Source of the DNA: Skeletonema tropicum | Lineage: Eukaryota > Bacillariophyta > Thalassiosirophyceae > Thalassiosirales > Thalassiosiraceae | NCBI GenBank assembly: GCA_037178625.1 | Contig: CM074141.1 | Location: 2,170,001 to 2,234,000, forward strand | DNA length: 64,000 nucleotides | Direction of reading: 5' to 3' | In this document: in pieces, positions 36,769-49,028 of the stretch | Layout: each line of letters begins with the position of its first letter | How positions within the stretch are numbered: the first letter of the stretch is position 1 | Notes under the pieces: generated by a model | Seen by the model: only the letters and a program-made list of their open reading frames with translations | Databases searched by the model: none | What the model was told of the DNA's origin: nothing | Program-made: the position numbers and the translations under genes

Positions 36769-39471
36769 ATGTCGCTCTACCACACTACTATACATCCACA
36801 GCAACGAACCATGTCCCTAGCAACCACCGGAGCATCAGCCGGCATGTCCAGCGGAGGCGGCGGAGCCCTCTCCATGTCCGCCATGGCCCACGGAGGACCA
36901 TCCGCCCTAGCAACACATCAAGCACACTCTCAACACACCCACTCCTCCATCCCCGGCGCTGGCACTTCCACTACAGCCGCCCCCGGAACTTCGTATGCCG
37001 CACTAGGCGCAGATTTGTTAGATAAGAATCAATCATTTTTGAATTCCAAGGGCGTGAGAGCCGTTAGTTCGTTGCCCATTGTGGCGGTGGATTTGTACGG
37101 CGAGGAGGATCAGTTGGATGTGGCGTACTTTCCTCCTCTCGAGAAGGACGATAGTAATAGTGGAGAGGAGGATGAAATGGCGGCAATGATGAAGCAAATG
37201 GTCAAAATGAAGAAGGGATGTCTGGCTAGAAATGTAGCGACTTCTGATGTCGGTGGTGGAAATATAATTTTGAAACGAGATGATTCGACTGCCTATAAAG
37301 CTGTCAAGCGATTTCTGAACAAGGGGGAGGGACATGATGATGTGCTCACTGATGCCTTGGTCGCCTCTGAGAATAGCAGCACTACTACTAGCGATGATGA
37401 TACAATTGTCATTCCACGTCCACACCTCATCATGGGGACACGTCAACCATCCGATTTCAACGCCGCTGCCAAATACATCTATGGAAAATACACACCAAAA
37501 TCAGCAGCAGCGGCTCAGTCAACTAACAAGAAGTCGACCACACCACAACTCATCGCCGAAGAAGATGGTGCAACCAACACAACACCTCTATCCATCAAAA
37601 CAATCGCTATGGATGGGAGCACGACACCCAATGGAGATGACTTCGATCGTGTAGCTTTATCAATCAAGTTGAATTCCAAGAAGAAGGCAATGACGATATT
37701 GCCTGAGGAGGCGGTGGGTTTGTTGATTGCGAGGGTGAAGAAGAGTGTGAGGGAGCAGTTTGTGAAGGACTTTCCAGAGAGTGAGGTGGCAAATGATGAT
37801 GGTGGAGATGAGGAGGAGGAGGGTGGAGAGAATTACATGGATTTCCCGCCAGCGTTTGCTATACCTGGATGGGCTACTTTGGACTCCACTATAGAAGCAT
37901 TAATTGATGCAGCGGGAAGTAGTAGTGGATGCGGACCATCCTTGCATCAACGTAGTATCGCCGCATGTGTCGGTGCACTAGTCCCCCCTGTTGGAACCGC
38001 AGCCAAGGGTGCAGCTGCGCCGGCGGGGTCCAAACTTCAACAATTGTTGAGTGAGACGATGCAATCGAAGGATGCGGCGGCTGCCAAGGAAGAGGCAAAG
38101 CAGGCAGCTTTGGCACGTCGTGATCCTGGACAAGTGGATTCATTTGTCCCATTGGTATTGTTGGCGGGTGTTACTAGTGAGGGGATTGAAATGACGGCGG
38201 TTCAAATTACCAAGCCTCAGGGACCAGATATGGAGTTGCATTGTCCGTTTGGGAATATTAATGTGATTTCATCCGTGTGTTATGCCTATGGCGGGGATGA
38301 TCCGTTGAGTATGGTACCAAAAGCGTTGGATGAATTGAGAGAGCAGGTTGGCGTTGTCGTGCCAGAGAGTGAGGAGCCCACGGCCATTGTGACGTATGGG
38401 TCTGTGGCTAGCCAAAAGAAATTGGCGAAAGCGGTCAAATCGGTTCTTACCAAGTATGGAGAGGATGGTAAGAATAGTGATGATTGGGATGGGTGGGATG
38501 AAGACATTGCTATTGTGTCCACCAATAAGGGATGTGTGTCGATGGGACTTGCCGTCTTGGCTGCGAGTGTTCATGGACGTGTCAAGTTGGTGGTCTCTGT
38601 CAAGGGTACAGATGAGAAGTTACGTCCCAAGGCCAAGTTGGGTGTTGCAGTTCAGGACGTTGCCACCTGTGCCGTTGCCGTATCATTCAATTACTTTGGT
38701 GGCGCCGACAATAAGTGGACCGAACCCAAGGTTATTTTCGATTTCGATAGACGTGTTCCCGCTGGACCATATCAGATTGATTTCACCGCTGCAGAGTGTG
38801 CTGCCCATCTAGCGAATGGCGGCAAAGGTATTGAAGATGAGGTGGAATTGATTGAGAAGGCTTCGAAACTGGAAGGATCAAGAGGTATCCCGGATCGAGA
38901 GGCTGCGGCGTTGAAGTGTCGTTTCCGCTTATACCAAAAGACATCACGTGGAGATGATGACTCGGAGTGGATTAGAGTGGGAAATGACATGAAGCCCCTC
39001 TCCATGGAACATAGTCAAAAGGACGAGGGTGCAAGTGGTGACGAAAACATGGTCGCCATTGAGAGTGCAGTATTGGAAATCAGTCTCAGCAGTGTTGGAA
39101 TCATCACAACCAAACTTATCACCAACGGCGAGACCATCGTCCAGGCTACCAAGTCTGCACGCAACTCCAAGCTCCTTCGTTGGGGAACCATAATCGGTTC
39201 CGTCCTCTTTATTGGAGGCTTCCTCGTCAAATCATACGTCGAAGAGAGAATATTTGAACGTGATACCCAACGTGTGTTGGCCTATTACAAGCACGCAGCT
39301 GCCAACTCTTTTCACGACGGTGATGAGCGTCAAGCGAGGTATCTTGTTTGGAAATACAAGGGTAAGAAGGAAGCACTTTGGCGTCGTCTTGAGGCAAAGT
39401 ATGGAGTGCCTGTGAGACATGCGTGGGAGTGGGATGACGAAGAAGAAGATGAAACAAAAGATGGACGATGA
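36769..39471 (+). CDS. Unrecognised 900-residue protein with C-terminal membrane helix
   Basis: The start is ATG 36769; a second ATG 14 codons on (MSLATTGASAGMSSG) is also possible. N-terminus: Gly/Ser/Ala/His-rich and disordered. A conserved-looking section begins RAVSSLPIVAVDLYGEEDQL. Middle: GPSLHQRSIAACVGALVPPV and a long alpha/beta region (VDSFVPLVLLAGVTSEGIEM, IAIVSTNKGCVSMGLAVLAA, FNYFGGADNKWTEPKVIFDF). One membrane helix near residue 810 (LLRWGTIIGSVLFIGGFLVK), then a basic helical tail (RYLVWKYKGKKEALWRRLEA). I cannot assign a family. The frame ends as EEEDETKDGR, but the next frame continues with an acidic tail (MDDEAAEDLDGGEDEEDEMK) to a stop at 39533-39535, so one base may be missing in the AAAA run at ~39455. 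Confidence 0.7.
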   Translation: MSLYHTTIHPQQRTMSLATTGASAGMSSGGGGALSMSAMAHGGPSALATHQAHSQHTHSSIPGAGTSTTAAPGTSYAALGADLLDKNQSFLNSKGVRAVSSLPIVAVDLYGEEDQLDVAYFPPLEKDDSNSGEEDEMAAMMKQMVKMKKGCLARNVATSDVGGGNIILKRDDSTAYKAVKRFLNKGEGHDDVLTDALVASENSSTTTSDDDTIVIPRPHLIMGTRQPSDFNAAAKYIYGKYTPKSAAAAQSTNKKSTTPQLIAEEDGATNTTPLSIKTIAMDGSTTPNGDDFDRVALSIKLNSKKKAMTILPEEAVGLLIARVKKSVREQFVKDFPESEVANDDGGDEEEEGGENYMDFPPAFAIPGWATLDSTIEALIDAAGSSSGCGPSLHQRSIAACVGALVPPVGTAAKGAAAPAGSKLQQLLSETMQSKDAAAAKEEAKQAALARRDPGQVDSFVPLVLLAGVTSEGIEMTAVQITKPQGPDMELHCPFGNINVISSVCYAYGGDDPLSMVPKALDELREQVGVVVPESEEPTAIVTYGSVASQKKLAKAVKSVLTKYGEDGKNSDDWDGWDEDIAIVSTNKGCVSMGLAVLAASVHGRVKLVVSVKGTDEKLRPKAKLGVAVQDVATCAVAVSFNYFGGADNKWTEPKVIFDFDRRVPAGPYQIDFTAAECAAHLANGGKGIEDEVELIEKASKLEGSRGIPDREAAALKCRFRLYQKTSRGDDDSEWIRVGNDMKPLSMEHSQKDEGASGDENMVAIESAVLEISLSSVGIITTKLITNGETIVQATKSARNSKLLRWGTIIGSVLFIGGFLVKSYVEERIFERDTQRVLAYYKHAAANSFHDGDERQARYLVWKYKGKKEALWRRLEAKYGVPVRHAWEWDDEEEDETKDGR

Positions 39472-39715
39472 GGCTGCCGAAGATTTGGATGGTGGCGAAG
39501 ATGAGGAGGATGAAATGAAGGGAGAGGAGCTATAAATGATAAGAAATGAATTTTGTCCAGTGTGCGACAGATGGAGTGACAACGATCATTGCTGGTATTA
39601 AGTATGGCTTACTTCTCTTGTGACATTTAAAAATTAGGAAGGGTCTGACTGGTCCGGTGCTTGACGGATCTTGTCATAAGGTAAATATCCAATTAGTGTC
39701 CGTAAAACTTTGTCT

Positions 39716-42700
39716 TCACTTGTATTCTCTGCCGTAAAACTTTGTCTTCACCCGCATTCTCTGTGTTGGTGCAGTGCAACGTTCACTCAATCTTTCCAGT
39801 TCAGCAAGCTGCTTCTGTGTAGTTTCAAAACGATTGCTCAATACATCGATCACACTAACAGAGTTTTCGTCCAGAGCTGGGGACTGTTCTAGCTCTTCGA
39901 TGGTGGGTGTACCAACAATTGCCATGATTAAAGTGTCTCCAGCACCTTTGCCACCTCGAAAACTGTAATGAGGTGAGCACCCCACAACTTGCACATGCTG
40001 GAACTTCTTTGTTATAAGAGGAATAGTTCTGTCTTTCCAATAATGATTGCTCATTACCAAAAGAAAAGGATGTGTGTAGCTTCGAGCTAAGGAAGATAGG
40101 CCCTTATCCACCAAAGCTTCTGTGAATGCTCTGTCCCAAAATATCACGCAATGACAACTGTAGTGAAGTTCAGTCAGAATTATAGAGTCAATATAGCGAA
40201 TATCCCACTGTGAAAACGGTCACTTACCCTCGCAAGTTCATAGGAGATGTACAATCTGCCTGTAAAAATCCCACATGAAGCTGATGGGCACCAGATAATG
40301 AAGACCATTTCTCTAGGAACATTTTGTAGATCTCTCCTCCCAAAAACAAACGATTTGGATCTATCTCGCACCCAATCCACCTAGTGTTTTCATTCGTAGC
40401 CGAGCCAGAGATGCACGCAACAAGGATGCCTGCGCCAAGATCAACGCAGTAAAGCTTGGTTTGATCTCCGAAGAGTTTAGTTGCGTATAACGTTATCCAA
40501 CGGTGAATCGATTCCCAGCTAGCAAAATGTAACATCCAAAAGGTGAGATCAACCAAGACATTTGATGACGCAAAAAGCTAATAGTTGGAACTTACTCTCC
40601 GTAATTGAATGCTGTGAAATTGTGAGTTCCAACAGAAGAGTTTCAAAAGGTGAGTTCCAAAAGAAGAGATCAATGGCATTTGATATGATGTACGAAGCTT
40701 CGAACTTACTTTGATGTACTCCACCGCCGAAAGTTTTCGTGCTTATGCTGTTGGAAAGCTCTTCTAAGTTTTTTGCAACTCGTTGAATGGCTTTATTAGC
40801 CGCATTACTTTGTTGAAGCCTAGCTTGCTCTTTCTCCTCTTTCTCCTTTCGAATTTGTTCATCGATTTGTTCAGCAGTGGTGGCGATTTCATCCATTTCT
40901 AATGCGATTTTGTGTTCTATCTCTTTACATTGACGTCGGAAAACGTTGGTGGCTACAGTTCTCTTGATATCCAATGGCTCATTCAATCGTAGCATTGCTC
41001 CTTGCTCAGTAATCTGTTGAATCTGCCTATCCACATCAGCTCGAATGAATCGTCTCACTTTGTTTGCAGCAATACGTTTTACATCTGCTTGATAGCAATG
41101 TAGGGACCAGTGGAGTTTATGGTCTTTCATTGGGCCAAACCAGCCGCAATTACCCGGGCAGTGGATATTCATGTGCTCAATCTCGTCCCCAATTTCGCGA
41201 CAGTACGAAACTTTACCATAATCCTCTCGACAGCCTGGGCAGCACGAGCCACTGTAAGGTAAGCAATCAAAGCAATAAACTCCCTTGCAGCAACTGACTC
41301 GCATTGGTTGATCCTAGCAGATCTTTGCAGGATCCACAAATCAGCTCTTCTGTTTTTAACGTCATTTTGTTCACTGCATATGCAATGACATTGCTGCTGC
41401 CTTTGTCAAAGCCTTCAATAGTATCTGAAAGTGGGTCTATTGCTGGATTATTGAAATCCGTGCCCCCCTTTCCTCCCTCCTTCTTTGAGTTGGAAGCTCT
41501 AGTGTTGAAGGCAGGACCACTCCTCGAGTTTGAGGTTGTGGCAGTTGAGCTTCTCGAATTGGATCGATGAGCATCCTTTGCAAAAGCATTGGGCGTGTCC
41601 ATGGGAGTTACTACTTCGGCTGCAACACCCGACGAGATTGAGGTTGTGGGACTTGATTCAGCACGAGCTGTCGTGTTTGTACATCCATCAGCAGAGCATT
41701 CATATCTGTATTTCTTTCTTGCATCTCTCTTCGTTTGTTCTTTCTCATTTTCATCTTCCAACGACGTCTTCTTACTCTTCGACGCCATCCCGCTTCTTGC
41801 CTTCTTTTTCTTCGGTTCATTCTCTTCTTGTTGAGCAGTAGCTGCAGAATCCTCTTGAGTTGAAGAGGCCTTGTTGCGCTTCTTTGACGCAATTGTGCGT
41901 CGCCCCTTCTGCTTGGCGGCTTCTGCATCTTTCTTCCTGCGCTGGCTTTCTTGGTAAAGGAGTGCGCATATATCATCCTCCTCTTCTCCACCCTCCTCTT
42001 TAGAAGTTGTTGAATCCTCAACATCCGTCTCTTCATTATCATTATAAGCTGTTCTATTTGTAACTTCAGCCTTGATCACGACAGGAATGGCCGCGCTCTT
42101 GTCGTCTTCGGGGCGGAATCTCGTCTGTTACCGTATCGTCATCAAAAGCCGTACTCACTGCAGTATCTGGTTCTTGCTTGATGGCACGGTCGGCCACGAC
42201 GGCAGTAGGATCTTCGTTCTCAACGTCTTCATCTTCATTCATGGCATTATCGGATGCAGTCTTCGTACCGTCGTCCGAGCCTGAGTTGGTGGTACCAGAA
42301 TCTCTGCTATCACCCATCATCTCGGAAGCAAAGGGGTTGTGCGCAGACGCTCTGGACGTATTTGTATTCGCTTCCTCCTCCTCTTCCTCCTCCACCTCCT
42401 CCTCAAGCAGTTCAATCGGCTTTGCCAGTTCTTCTGCTCGAGCCTCTGGTTTGAAACTACGGCTACAATGACACTTGAGAGATTCACCATTTTCCGACCT
42501 GATTTAGACAGTAGCCACAAAAGTGGACGAACCCCCCTTCAGGGTGACTCAATTTATTTATGCATGTAATCAAATTGCACCCTCCGGAAGCAAATACCTT
42601 CTGTCTGCACTCTGGCTCTGGACAGAAAACTATACCTTCCAACAGGCTAGGGAACTCCTGCTTTACTGGCTTCTTCTGCTTCTCCTTTTGGACGAGGATT

Positions 42701-42864
42701 TGACGACGATACCTCGTGTTTGGTCGCCCATCTTCGTTGAGGGTGCCGACGAATTCGATGTAATCATCAGCTTCATCAGACTTCCTCTTGCTTTCACGTG
42801 ATGCCGCGGACTTTGTCTTCTTCAAACTGCTTGCGTTTGTACTGGCAAGGATGGATGTCTTCAT
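39716..42864 (-). CDS. RING/Cys-rich protein with C-terminal DOT1-like SAM methyltransferase domain
   Basis: Minus-strand exons 40710-42864, 40596-40611 (16-nt microexon), 40228-40518 and 39716-40157, with GT-AG introns and phases that agree: the microexon joins HQ to TFNYGDWESIHRWITLYATK. ATG 42862-42864. Order: IBR-like Cys cluster (FCPEPECRQKVFASGGCNLI, HFCGYC, KCHCSRSF); acidic and Lys-rich linkers; a half zinc finger ECSADGCTN; a RING (ICGSCKDLL, DQPMRVSCCKGVYCFDC, SCCPGC) followed by a TRAF-like Cys/His stretch (HCPGNCGWFGPMKDHKLHWS); coiled coil; then the methyltransferase: SAM motif I LYCVDLGAGILVAC, RWIGCEIDPNRLFLGGEIYK, and SNHYW. Three 1-base insertions are apparent: ~42490, ~42107 (CCGCCCC) and ~41310 (inside the RING); removing one base at each restores continuity. 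A ubiquitin-ligase plus histone-lysine-methyltransferase combination is inferred. Confidence 0.75.
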
Positions 42865-43159
42865 GGTGAGGTAAGTAGTGCACAAAGGATGATAGTGGAG
42901 CTCTAGCAGCCAATCAAATAATAAGTCCATTGGATGCGTTGGCGTTGAGCGGTCGTGGAAAAACCTGTGAACTTTTCACAGAATGAGGGCACGTATTCAA
43001 GAACTTCTTCAATGGCATGTTACGATAAATACTTCATATTTAGGTAGATAGTGATTTTGTGCGATGAGGGACACGTATTCAAATATCTTTTGTTAGCCTC
43101 ACATCAACATCCATCTCGCATGACATCAGTAACAAGCAAGTAGCACTCCATTGACGACC

Positions 43160-45490
43160 ATGGCAGCCGCAAACCATCACTACCGTGACTTCTTTACTCC
43201 AGCAGATGTACCGGATGATCTTTGCCGTGCTACAAGGCGCTGTGTTCCTGCTTGCTGTGCTCTTCTTGGTCTCCCTCCACCTCCAAAAGGGGCACATCCG
43301 CAATGGAGTCAAGTCCTCAAACGTATTAGCACGGAAAGGAGTATCAGCCCGCAGGATTATGTCATCCGTAACTTCAACAGTTTAGATGACATTAAAGATC
43401 ATCTGGATAACTTATACGTTGCCACCATGAATAAGAATGAACGTTGTGGTGCAGGCCACTCAGCCGTCATTTATCGAGGAAGGGATCAAATGGGCTCAAT
43501 GAAATGCCATCTTTTCAATCCAGGGAAGTCGTCACCATATGGAGAAATTGATTTCAGTAGCACGAGGAATAAACGATGGAACTACATTTGCGCTGTTTTC
43601 ACCCGCGACACTAACCTTCCTACCAATGAAAGTGAGACTATCTTGTTCGTCGACAGCTCCGACGACGATGACGAAGAAGAACATCCCCAGATCATTCAAA
43701 GTCGAACAGGTAGCGCTGCCGCTACCGCTGCAGCCTCAGCTTCTCGCCCCTCTTCTTCTAGGACATTATCTCCCACCATAGCGGTCAGGGGTGGGGTTGA
43801 TCCGGATGAATTAGATGTTCGATCAAATGAGGATGGGGGTGCACCTCTGCCAAGACGAAATCCATCAAGAGTCACAAAGACGAAGCGGACGTCATCCCTC
43901 GTTTACAAGGAACGCCTCGTAGCAATCCCAACAAGGCAAGACTACTCTCGGGTCTCGCAATACGACTACAATGATCAATTCGATCTAAAACAGTGCACAC
44001 TATCAATGATTGGTCAGCACATCGCAAAATATTTGCTAGCCCGAGGCGATTGGGTCGTTTGGTATCACCCTGATTCATCTCAATTTATCATTGCAAGAAA
44101 AGAGAACTTTTCGGGATATGATATCGAGGGAGCTGATCTAGGGAAAGCAAAGTTTATAGGATACACTGCATTGGCGCAATGGGCGTTCAAGGAAGGAATC
44201 TTTCAGGAGAGCCTACAGACGGAAGAAGGCAGAACGTTTTTGAACGTCGTACAGCGCGAGGAGGACGACCTTAACAAGCTCTTCATTAATACCACTGCTG
44301 CTGCTGCTGGGAAGAAAAGACGAAAGAGATATTTATCGTGTGATGGTGCTAATGCTATGAGGAGGAAGAAGAACAAGAAGGGCGACGAGGATGAGGTGGA
44401 GGTGGCACTTCAAGAGCAGATAGTGTGAGTCCTGAGTCTGACCTCAAAACTATGTATTGTATTGTATTCTTTGACTTCCTCCGCTTGTACAAAGCCATTT
44501 GCTTACACCACTACATTATTTTGTTGCACCGCTGCTACTACATCTCTTCTAGAGCTGACTTTGAGGAGGAAGAAGAAAACCTCATTGCCAACGAATCATC
44601 TTTTACCGAGCAGGCTGCTGGGAAAGGACCAAGCCGAAGCGGCGACGATAGGAGCTGGGAGGAAAGTAGTGTTAGCACTGTTGGAGGCAATGAAAATGAT
44701 GATGATGATGAGGACTATATTGATTGGAAACATGACGAAGAAGAAGGATTGAAGCCCAAACACGTTCCGACCAAGACTGCCAATCAAGAATCGAGCCAAG
44801 AAAATAATGACGACGATGTGTCAGGCCTCGACGATGACGTTAGCGACAGGGGGGCAGCTCAATCAAGTCAACAACAACAAGAAGAAGACAATGAAGGAAG
44901 AAATAGGATTGAGGCAGGAAGTCCAGCTATCTTGAGCGAGGCGGAAGATCTCAGAGAGGAGATGGATGCCAAGAGCCAAACTGAATCTGAAGCCAAGCTC
45001 ACGGCGGAACTGAATGCCAAAAGTAATGAGCCTGAAGGCAGCACAAAATGAAGTTCATCGTTTGAGCAATGAGAACAATGACCTCAAAACTCAAGTCGAG
45101 GCCAATTCCAAGACACATGCTGAAGATGCGGACTCGGCGCAAGATGAACTTCGTCGACTTCGTGATGAAATCGAGACGAAGAATGGGGAAATTACCCGCC
45201 TTCGCCATGAGTTACCCACTTCTACAGCAGCAGCAGCAGCAGCGCAAGATTCTATACCTGATTACATTGTTGAAGCATGTAACATTTGTTTTGAAAGGGT
45301 AGCGTTCGGGAATGAAGAGGAAGGAACGGAGAAAATCCTACTAGAAGTATTTGAAGCCTTGAGCAATCGTGATGAGATGACGATTCGATTGGCAAAGCGC
45401 TCGATGGAGAGTGGTAAGTCAGCAGAAGAGGTGGTTGATGGTTTGGTGAAGATTAAAATGAAAATGGTGCAAATTGAGAGAAAGGGATGA
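43160..45490 (+). CDS. Unrecognised protein with N-terminal globular domain and C-terminal coiled coil (two exons)
   Basis: ATG 43160; exon 1 43160-44424, exon 2 from 44553. The intron (44425-44552) has GTGAGT and TTCTAG ends, and the codon GT/A is restored across the junction. N-terminal part: MAAANHHYRDFFTPADVPDD, a Cys/Pro segment (RCVPACCALLGLPPPP), HSAVIYRGRDQMGSMKCHLF and RNKRWNYICAVF. Middle: Ser/Asp linkers and a second globular part (SMIGQHIAKYLLARGDWVVW, YTALAQWAFKEGIFQESLQT) with a nuclear-type basic patch (KKRRKRYLSC, MRRKKNKKG). Exon 2 is acidic, then a coiled coil (EVHRLSNENNDLKTQVEANS). The frame changes near 45012 (AAAA run); the C-terminus IVEACNICFERVAFGNEEEG reads in the second frame. 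Family and function unknown. Confidence 0.6.
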
Positions 45491-46218
45491 ATACGGGGTT
45501 TGTATGATGAATGTGACTGCGGAGGAACGAATACGATTGCGAATACGAAGTATGGGAATAATATTATTTTGTTGATTGATTTTACATGTAAATGTGTAGC
45601 ATTCTCTATTTTTATGTTCATCGGAGCAACGATCAATGACTAGAAGATGTAGCCGAGGACGATGATACTCTTGATTTAGTCCATCATATCATATCACTTC
45701 GAAAATTAGGATCATTCTCCTATGCCTATGCCTATGTTCATGTTGATGCACACTCCTCGTTCGACGCAGCAGTTAGAGTAGAAGATAATGCAAAGAACTT
45801 GTGCCTTGGACCTATCCACCTATGCAAGTAATCTTCTTGACTTCAACGATAGGCAGTCTACAGGCAGTGTAGCTAACGACTACCTACTCTCGCTCTCTCT
45901 GAAAGAGAAACACATCTCATTGTGATTGTGTGTGTGTGTCTTAGGTCATTGTAACTGTAGATTGTGTCATCCTACCAAACCGGCATAGATATTGACAAGC
46001 CATAAGCCACAGCTCTGACGTCACGCTTTGTCTTGCTTTTTCAGCCACAAAAAAACGGCTCACCACCAAGCTCCGTCCTCCGACCCACACCCCAACAACA
46101 AAAAAGCAGAGGCAAGGAAGGAGCCGTGGACCGTGGACGACGTCTATTCATTGGTCTGGAGGAGTATAAGTTGTCGGTGAACGCAGAAATATACTAGTAG
46201 AGAAGGCACCGTTCAACA
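45491..46218. other. Intergenic region
   Basis: No supported gene. A short (GT)n tract lies near 45928 and a purine-rich stretch near 46090-46130, probably in the promoter of the decarboxylase gene. Confidence 0.5.
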
Positions 46219-49028
46219 ATGCGCTTCAATAACATGTTTCTTGCAAAGCCTCCACCACCAACGGAATGCGTCCCTTCCACGTCGTCATCGTCCTGGATAT
46301 CATCTTCTCTCCTCAGCATTGCCACCTCCTCACGACGACCACCAAAGCAGATCTCCGAACCGACATCAGCGCTGAGGAGCGTGACAGTGAGCCTTGACAG
46401 TTTGATTGGCCTATCAATTTTCATTTTAATGGTTGGCGCCGCTCTTGGAATTTGGATTTGCCGGAAATATTATTTTGGTGCACAAGTTGTGTCGAAAGTG
46501 GAGAGGGTGGATGATGATCGGCTGGAATATATCTGCGGCTGATAATGCTGACGGCCTATCGGATGATAATAATAATAATTGCAGTAATGATGATCAGGTG
46601 GTGAAGAATTGTAACGAGGACGGACCAACGATGGTCCTGAAGGGTTCACTTGATTTACTAGCATCGAAATGGGGTGTGGATCGGGGGAACACAAATTCAT
46701 TTTCATCATCATCTCTGATACACAAAATAGACGGTGATACAAACGGTGATGAAGATGATAACAATGGCGATGATGCAGTGGTACGATACCTATCGCCAGA
46801 GCAAATGACAAATCTTTTATTTGCAAAGCCCACCAATGATAATGTTACCGAAACGCTCTGCCTCGATGAAGTAGTGTTACCGCCTTCGCCATCGTCTGAA
46901 TCCGAAGGACCACCATCGCCAGAGTTACTGGAGGTATTGCTACAGGCACTTCAACACTCGCCGAAATCATCGAGTGCTACTGCTACGGATATTACTTCGT
47001 TGATATCATCGGATGAAGGGAGTGAGAGTAGTGAGCAGCATGATGATACGGTCGTAGCAGCAACCAATAATGCAACGTCGGGCAATTCGATAATAGCAGC
47101 TGCACCCTCAACCCCCTCCTCCTTAACGTCCACCTCCAACAGCAGTTCATCATTAGTATCATCATCATCATCACAGCAGCAGCAACAACAATCCATCATG
47201 TCACCCCAACAATTCACCAACCTCCTCTCCCTCATCCAAAGATACAGCGTTAATACCTCCCACCCCTACTTCTTCAATCAACTATTCGGTTCTCTCGATC
47301 CAATCGCACTAGGCCTGCCGAAATTGTCGCACTAAGTGTCAATACTAGCGTGTACACCTACGAGACTGCCCCGGTCTTTACATTGGTTGAGAGAGAGGTT
47401 ATGGGACAAATTGGCAAGTTGGTCTTTGGCGGCACCACTTCCACTACCACTACCAATACAAATGATGGAAACAACGAACAAGAAGAACAGGGGGAAGAGT
47501 TTGTCGGTGAAGGTCTCATGATACCAGGTGGATCATTGGCAAATCTAACAGCAATGCATGCGGCACGTCATCGATGGAGGGTGATGAATGGTTATACGAA
47601 GCAGCAGCAACAACAGCATGATGAGTATCGTCAATGGTTGGATAACATCAATATGATGATGATGATGATGATGAGACCGAGGAGGTGGTGGAAGAAGAAG
47701 AGGAGGAGAAGAAGGTGGATGATGACGATACGTCATTGAATAATAAACATATCAATGATGCTATCCTATCATCTCCACCCCCGCGGAAGCAGCAGAAGCA
47801 GCAGCATTTGTATATTACCAACAATACTGTCAATGAACCAGAATATGATCTTGTTGCATTTGTATCCAGTGAGGCACATTATTCCTTTGCCAAATCGGCA
47901 AGAGTGTTGGGATTACGTGAAGATGATTTGATTGTCATTCCGACGAATGCAGATGGGTCAATGAATGTTGAGGCACTTGCCAAGAGTTTTGATGAGTTGG
48001 AGTATGAGTTGGAACAGATTGTCAAGATGGAGAGGGATGTTGATGTTGTTGTTGTTGGTGGTGCAGTTGGTCGAAATCGAAATAGTGATGTGAAACGGGT
48101 CAAGAGGAGGAGGAGGAGGGTCCCATTTTTTGTGGCATGTACTGCTGGTAGCACCGTTAGGGGATCTTTTGATGATATTGCCAAGATTGTTGAGGTTTGC
48201 CGTGCCTATGAATCTCGCATTGGTCAACAACAGCAGCAACATCATCAATATGAACGTTCCATTTGGGTCCACGTCGACGGAGCATGGGGAGGCTCCGCAA
48301 TCTTCTCCTCCCGCAACGAAGTCCGATCCATAACACACATGGACGAAATCCGTCATGCCGACTCCTTCACATTCAACCCCCACAAGATGCTTGGTGCTCC
48401 TCAGCAAACTACCGCTTTCATTGTCCGTCATCGCAATGGATTACGGGAGGCCAATGCCGCAGGGGCCAAGTACCTATTCGATCCACGCAAGAATGGCGCC
48501 GAGTATGACTTGGGTGATCTGTCCTACACATGTGGTCGACGTACGGATGCTGTGAAGCTGTGGGCCATGTGGAAGTATTACGGACGGTCGGGGCTGGGAG
48601 CACGTGTGGATCAAAAAGTGGATGAATTGGAATGCTTTGTGAATGAGGTACGCAAGCGACGGAATACCTTTGCATTGGCGTGTCGTCCGTGGCCGTTTAA
48701 TGTGAACTTCTTCTATTTCCCTCCAAGGATACGTGATGTTCTAGAGCAGAGGGGGATATTGCGACCTGTAGTAGATGGTGAGGATGGACACGATGATGAG
48801 AATTCATTCATCCAAATCCCAGATGATGTTGCAAAAGACTTGGCTGAAGTATCTGTGGCACTTAAGCTGCGTCTGCACGAGGCTGGGGAGATGATCATTC
48901 CGTATCAACCGTTGAGTAATCAGCAGGCAGATTGCTTCCGTCTCGTTGTGGCTGGAAAGAAGGATTTGAATAAGAGTGACATTGTTCACATTTTAGATAC
49001 GATGGAGAAGTATGGGGCAGATCTGTAA
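46219..49028 (+). CDS. PLP-dependent group II decarboxylase (glutamate/cysteine-sulfinate type), membrane-anchored, with frame breaks
   Basis: ATG 46219. The N-terminus has a membrane helix (LIGLSIFILMVGAALGIWIC), then a ~230-residue Ser/Asp/Asn-rich region. The enzyme begins ...TSHPYFFNQLFGSLDPIAL, NTSVYTYETAPVFTLVEREV, GEGLMIPGGSLANLTAMHAA. Further blocks: DLVAFVSSEAHYSFAKSARV; FFVACTAGSTVRGSFDDI; WVHVDGAWGGSAI with the PLP-binding Asp; SFTFNPHKMLGAPQQT with the Schiff-base Lys; YTCGRRTDAVKLWAMWKYYG. This is the GAD/CSAD/aspartate-1-decarboxylase family; the substrate is not decided by what I can see. Frames change near 46540, 47312 and 47655-47680 (within an ATG/GAT repeat coding for an Asp/Glu insertion); the main catalytic part 47685-49028 is one clean frame. 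Family members are normally soluble, so the helix is unusual. Confidence 0.8.
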
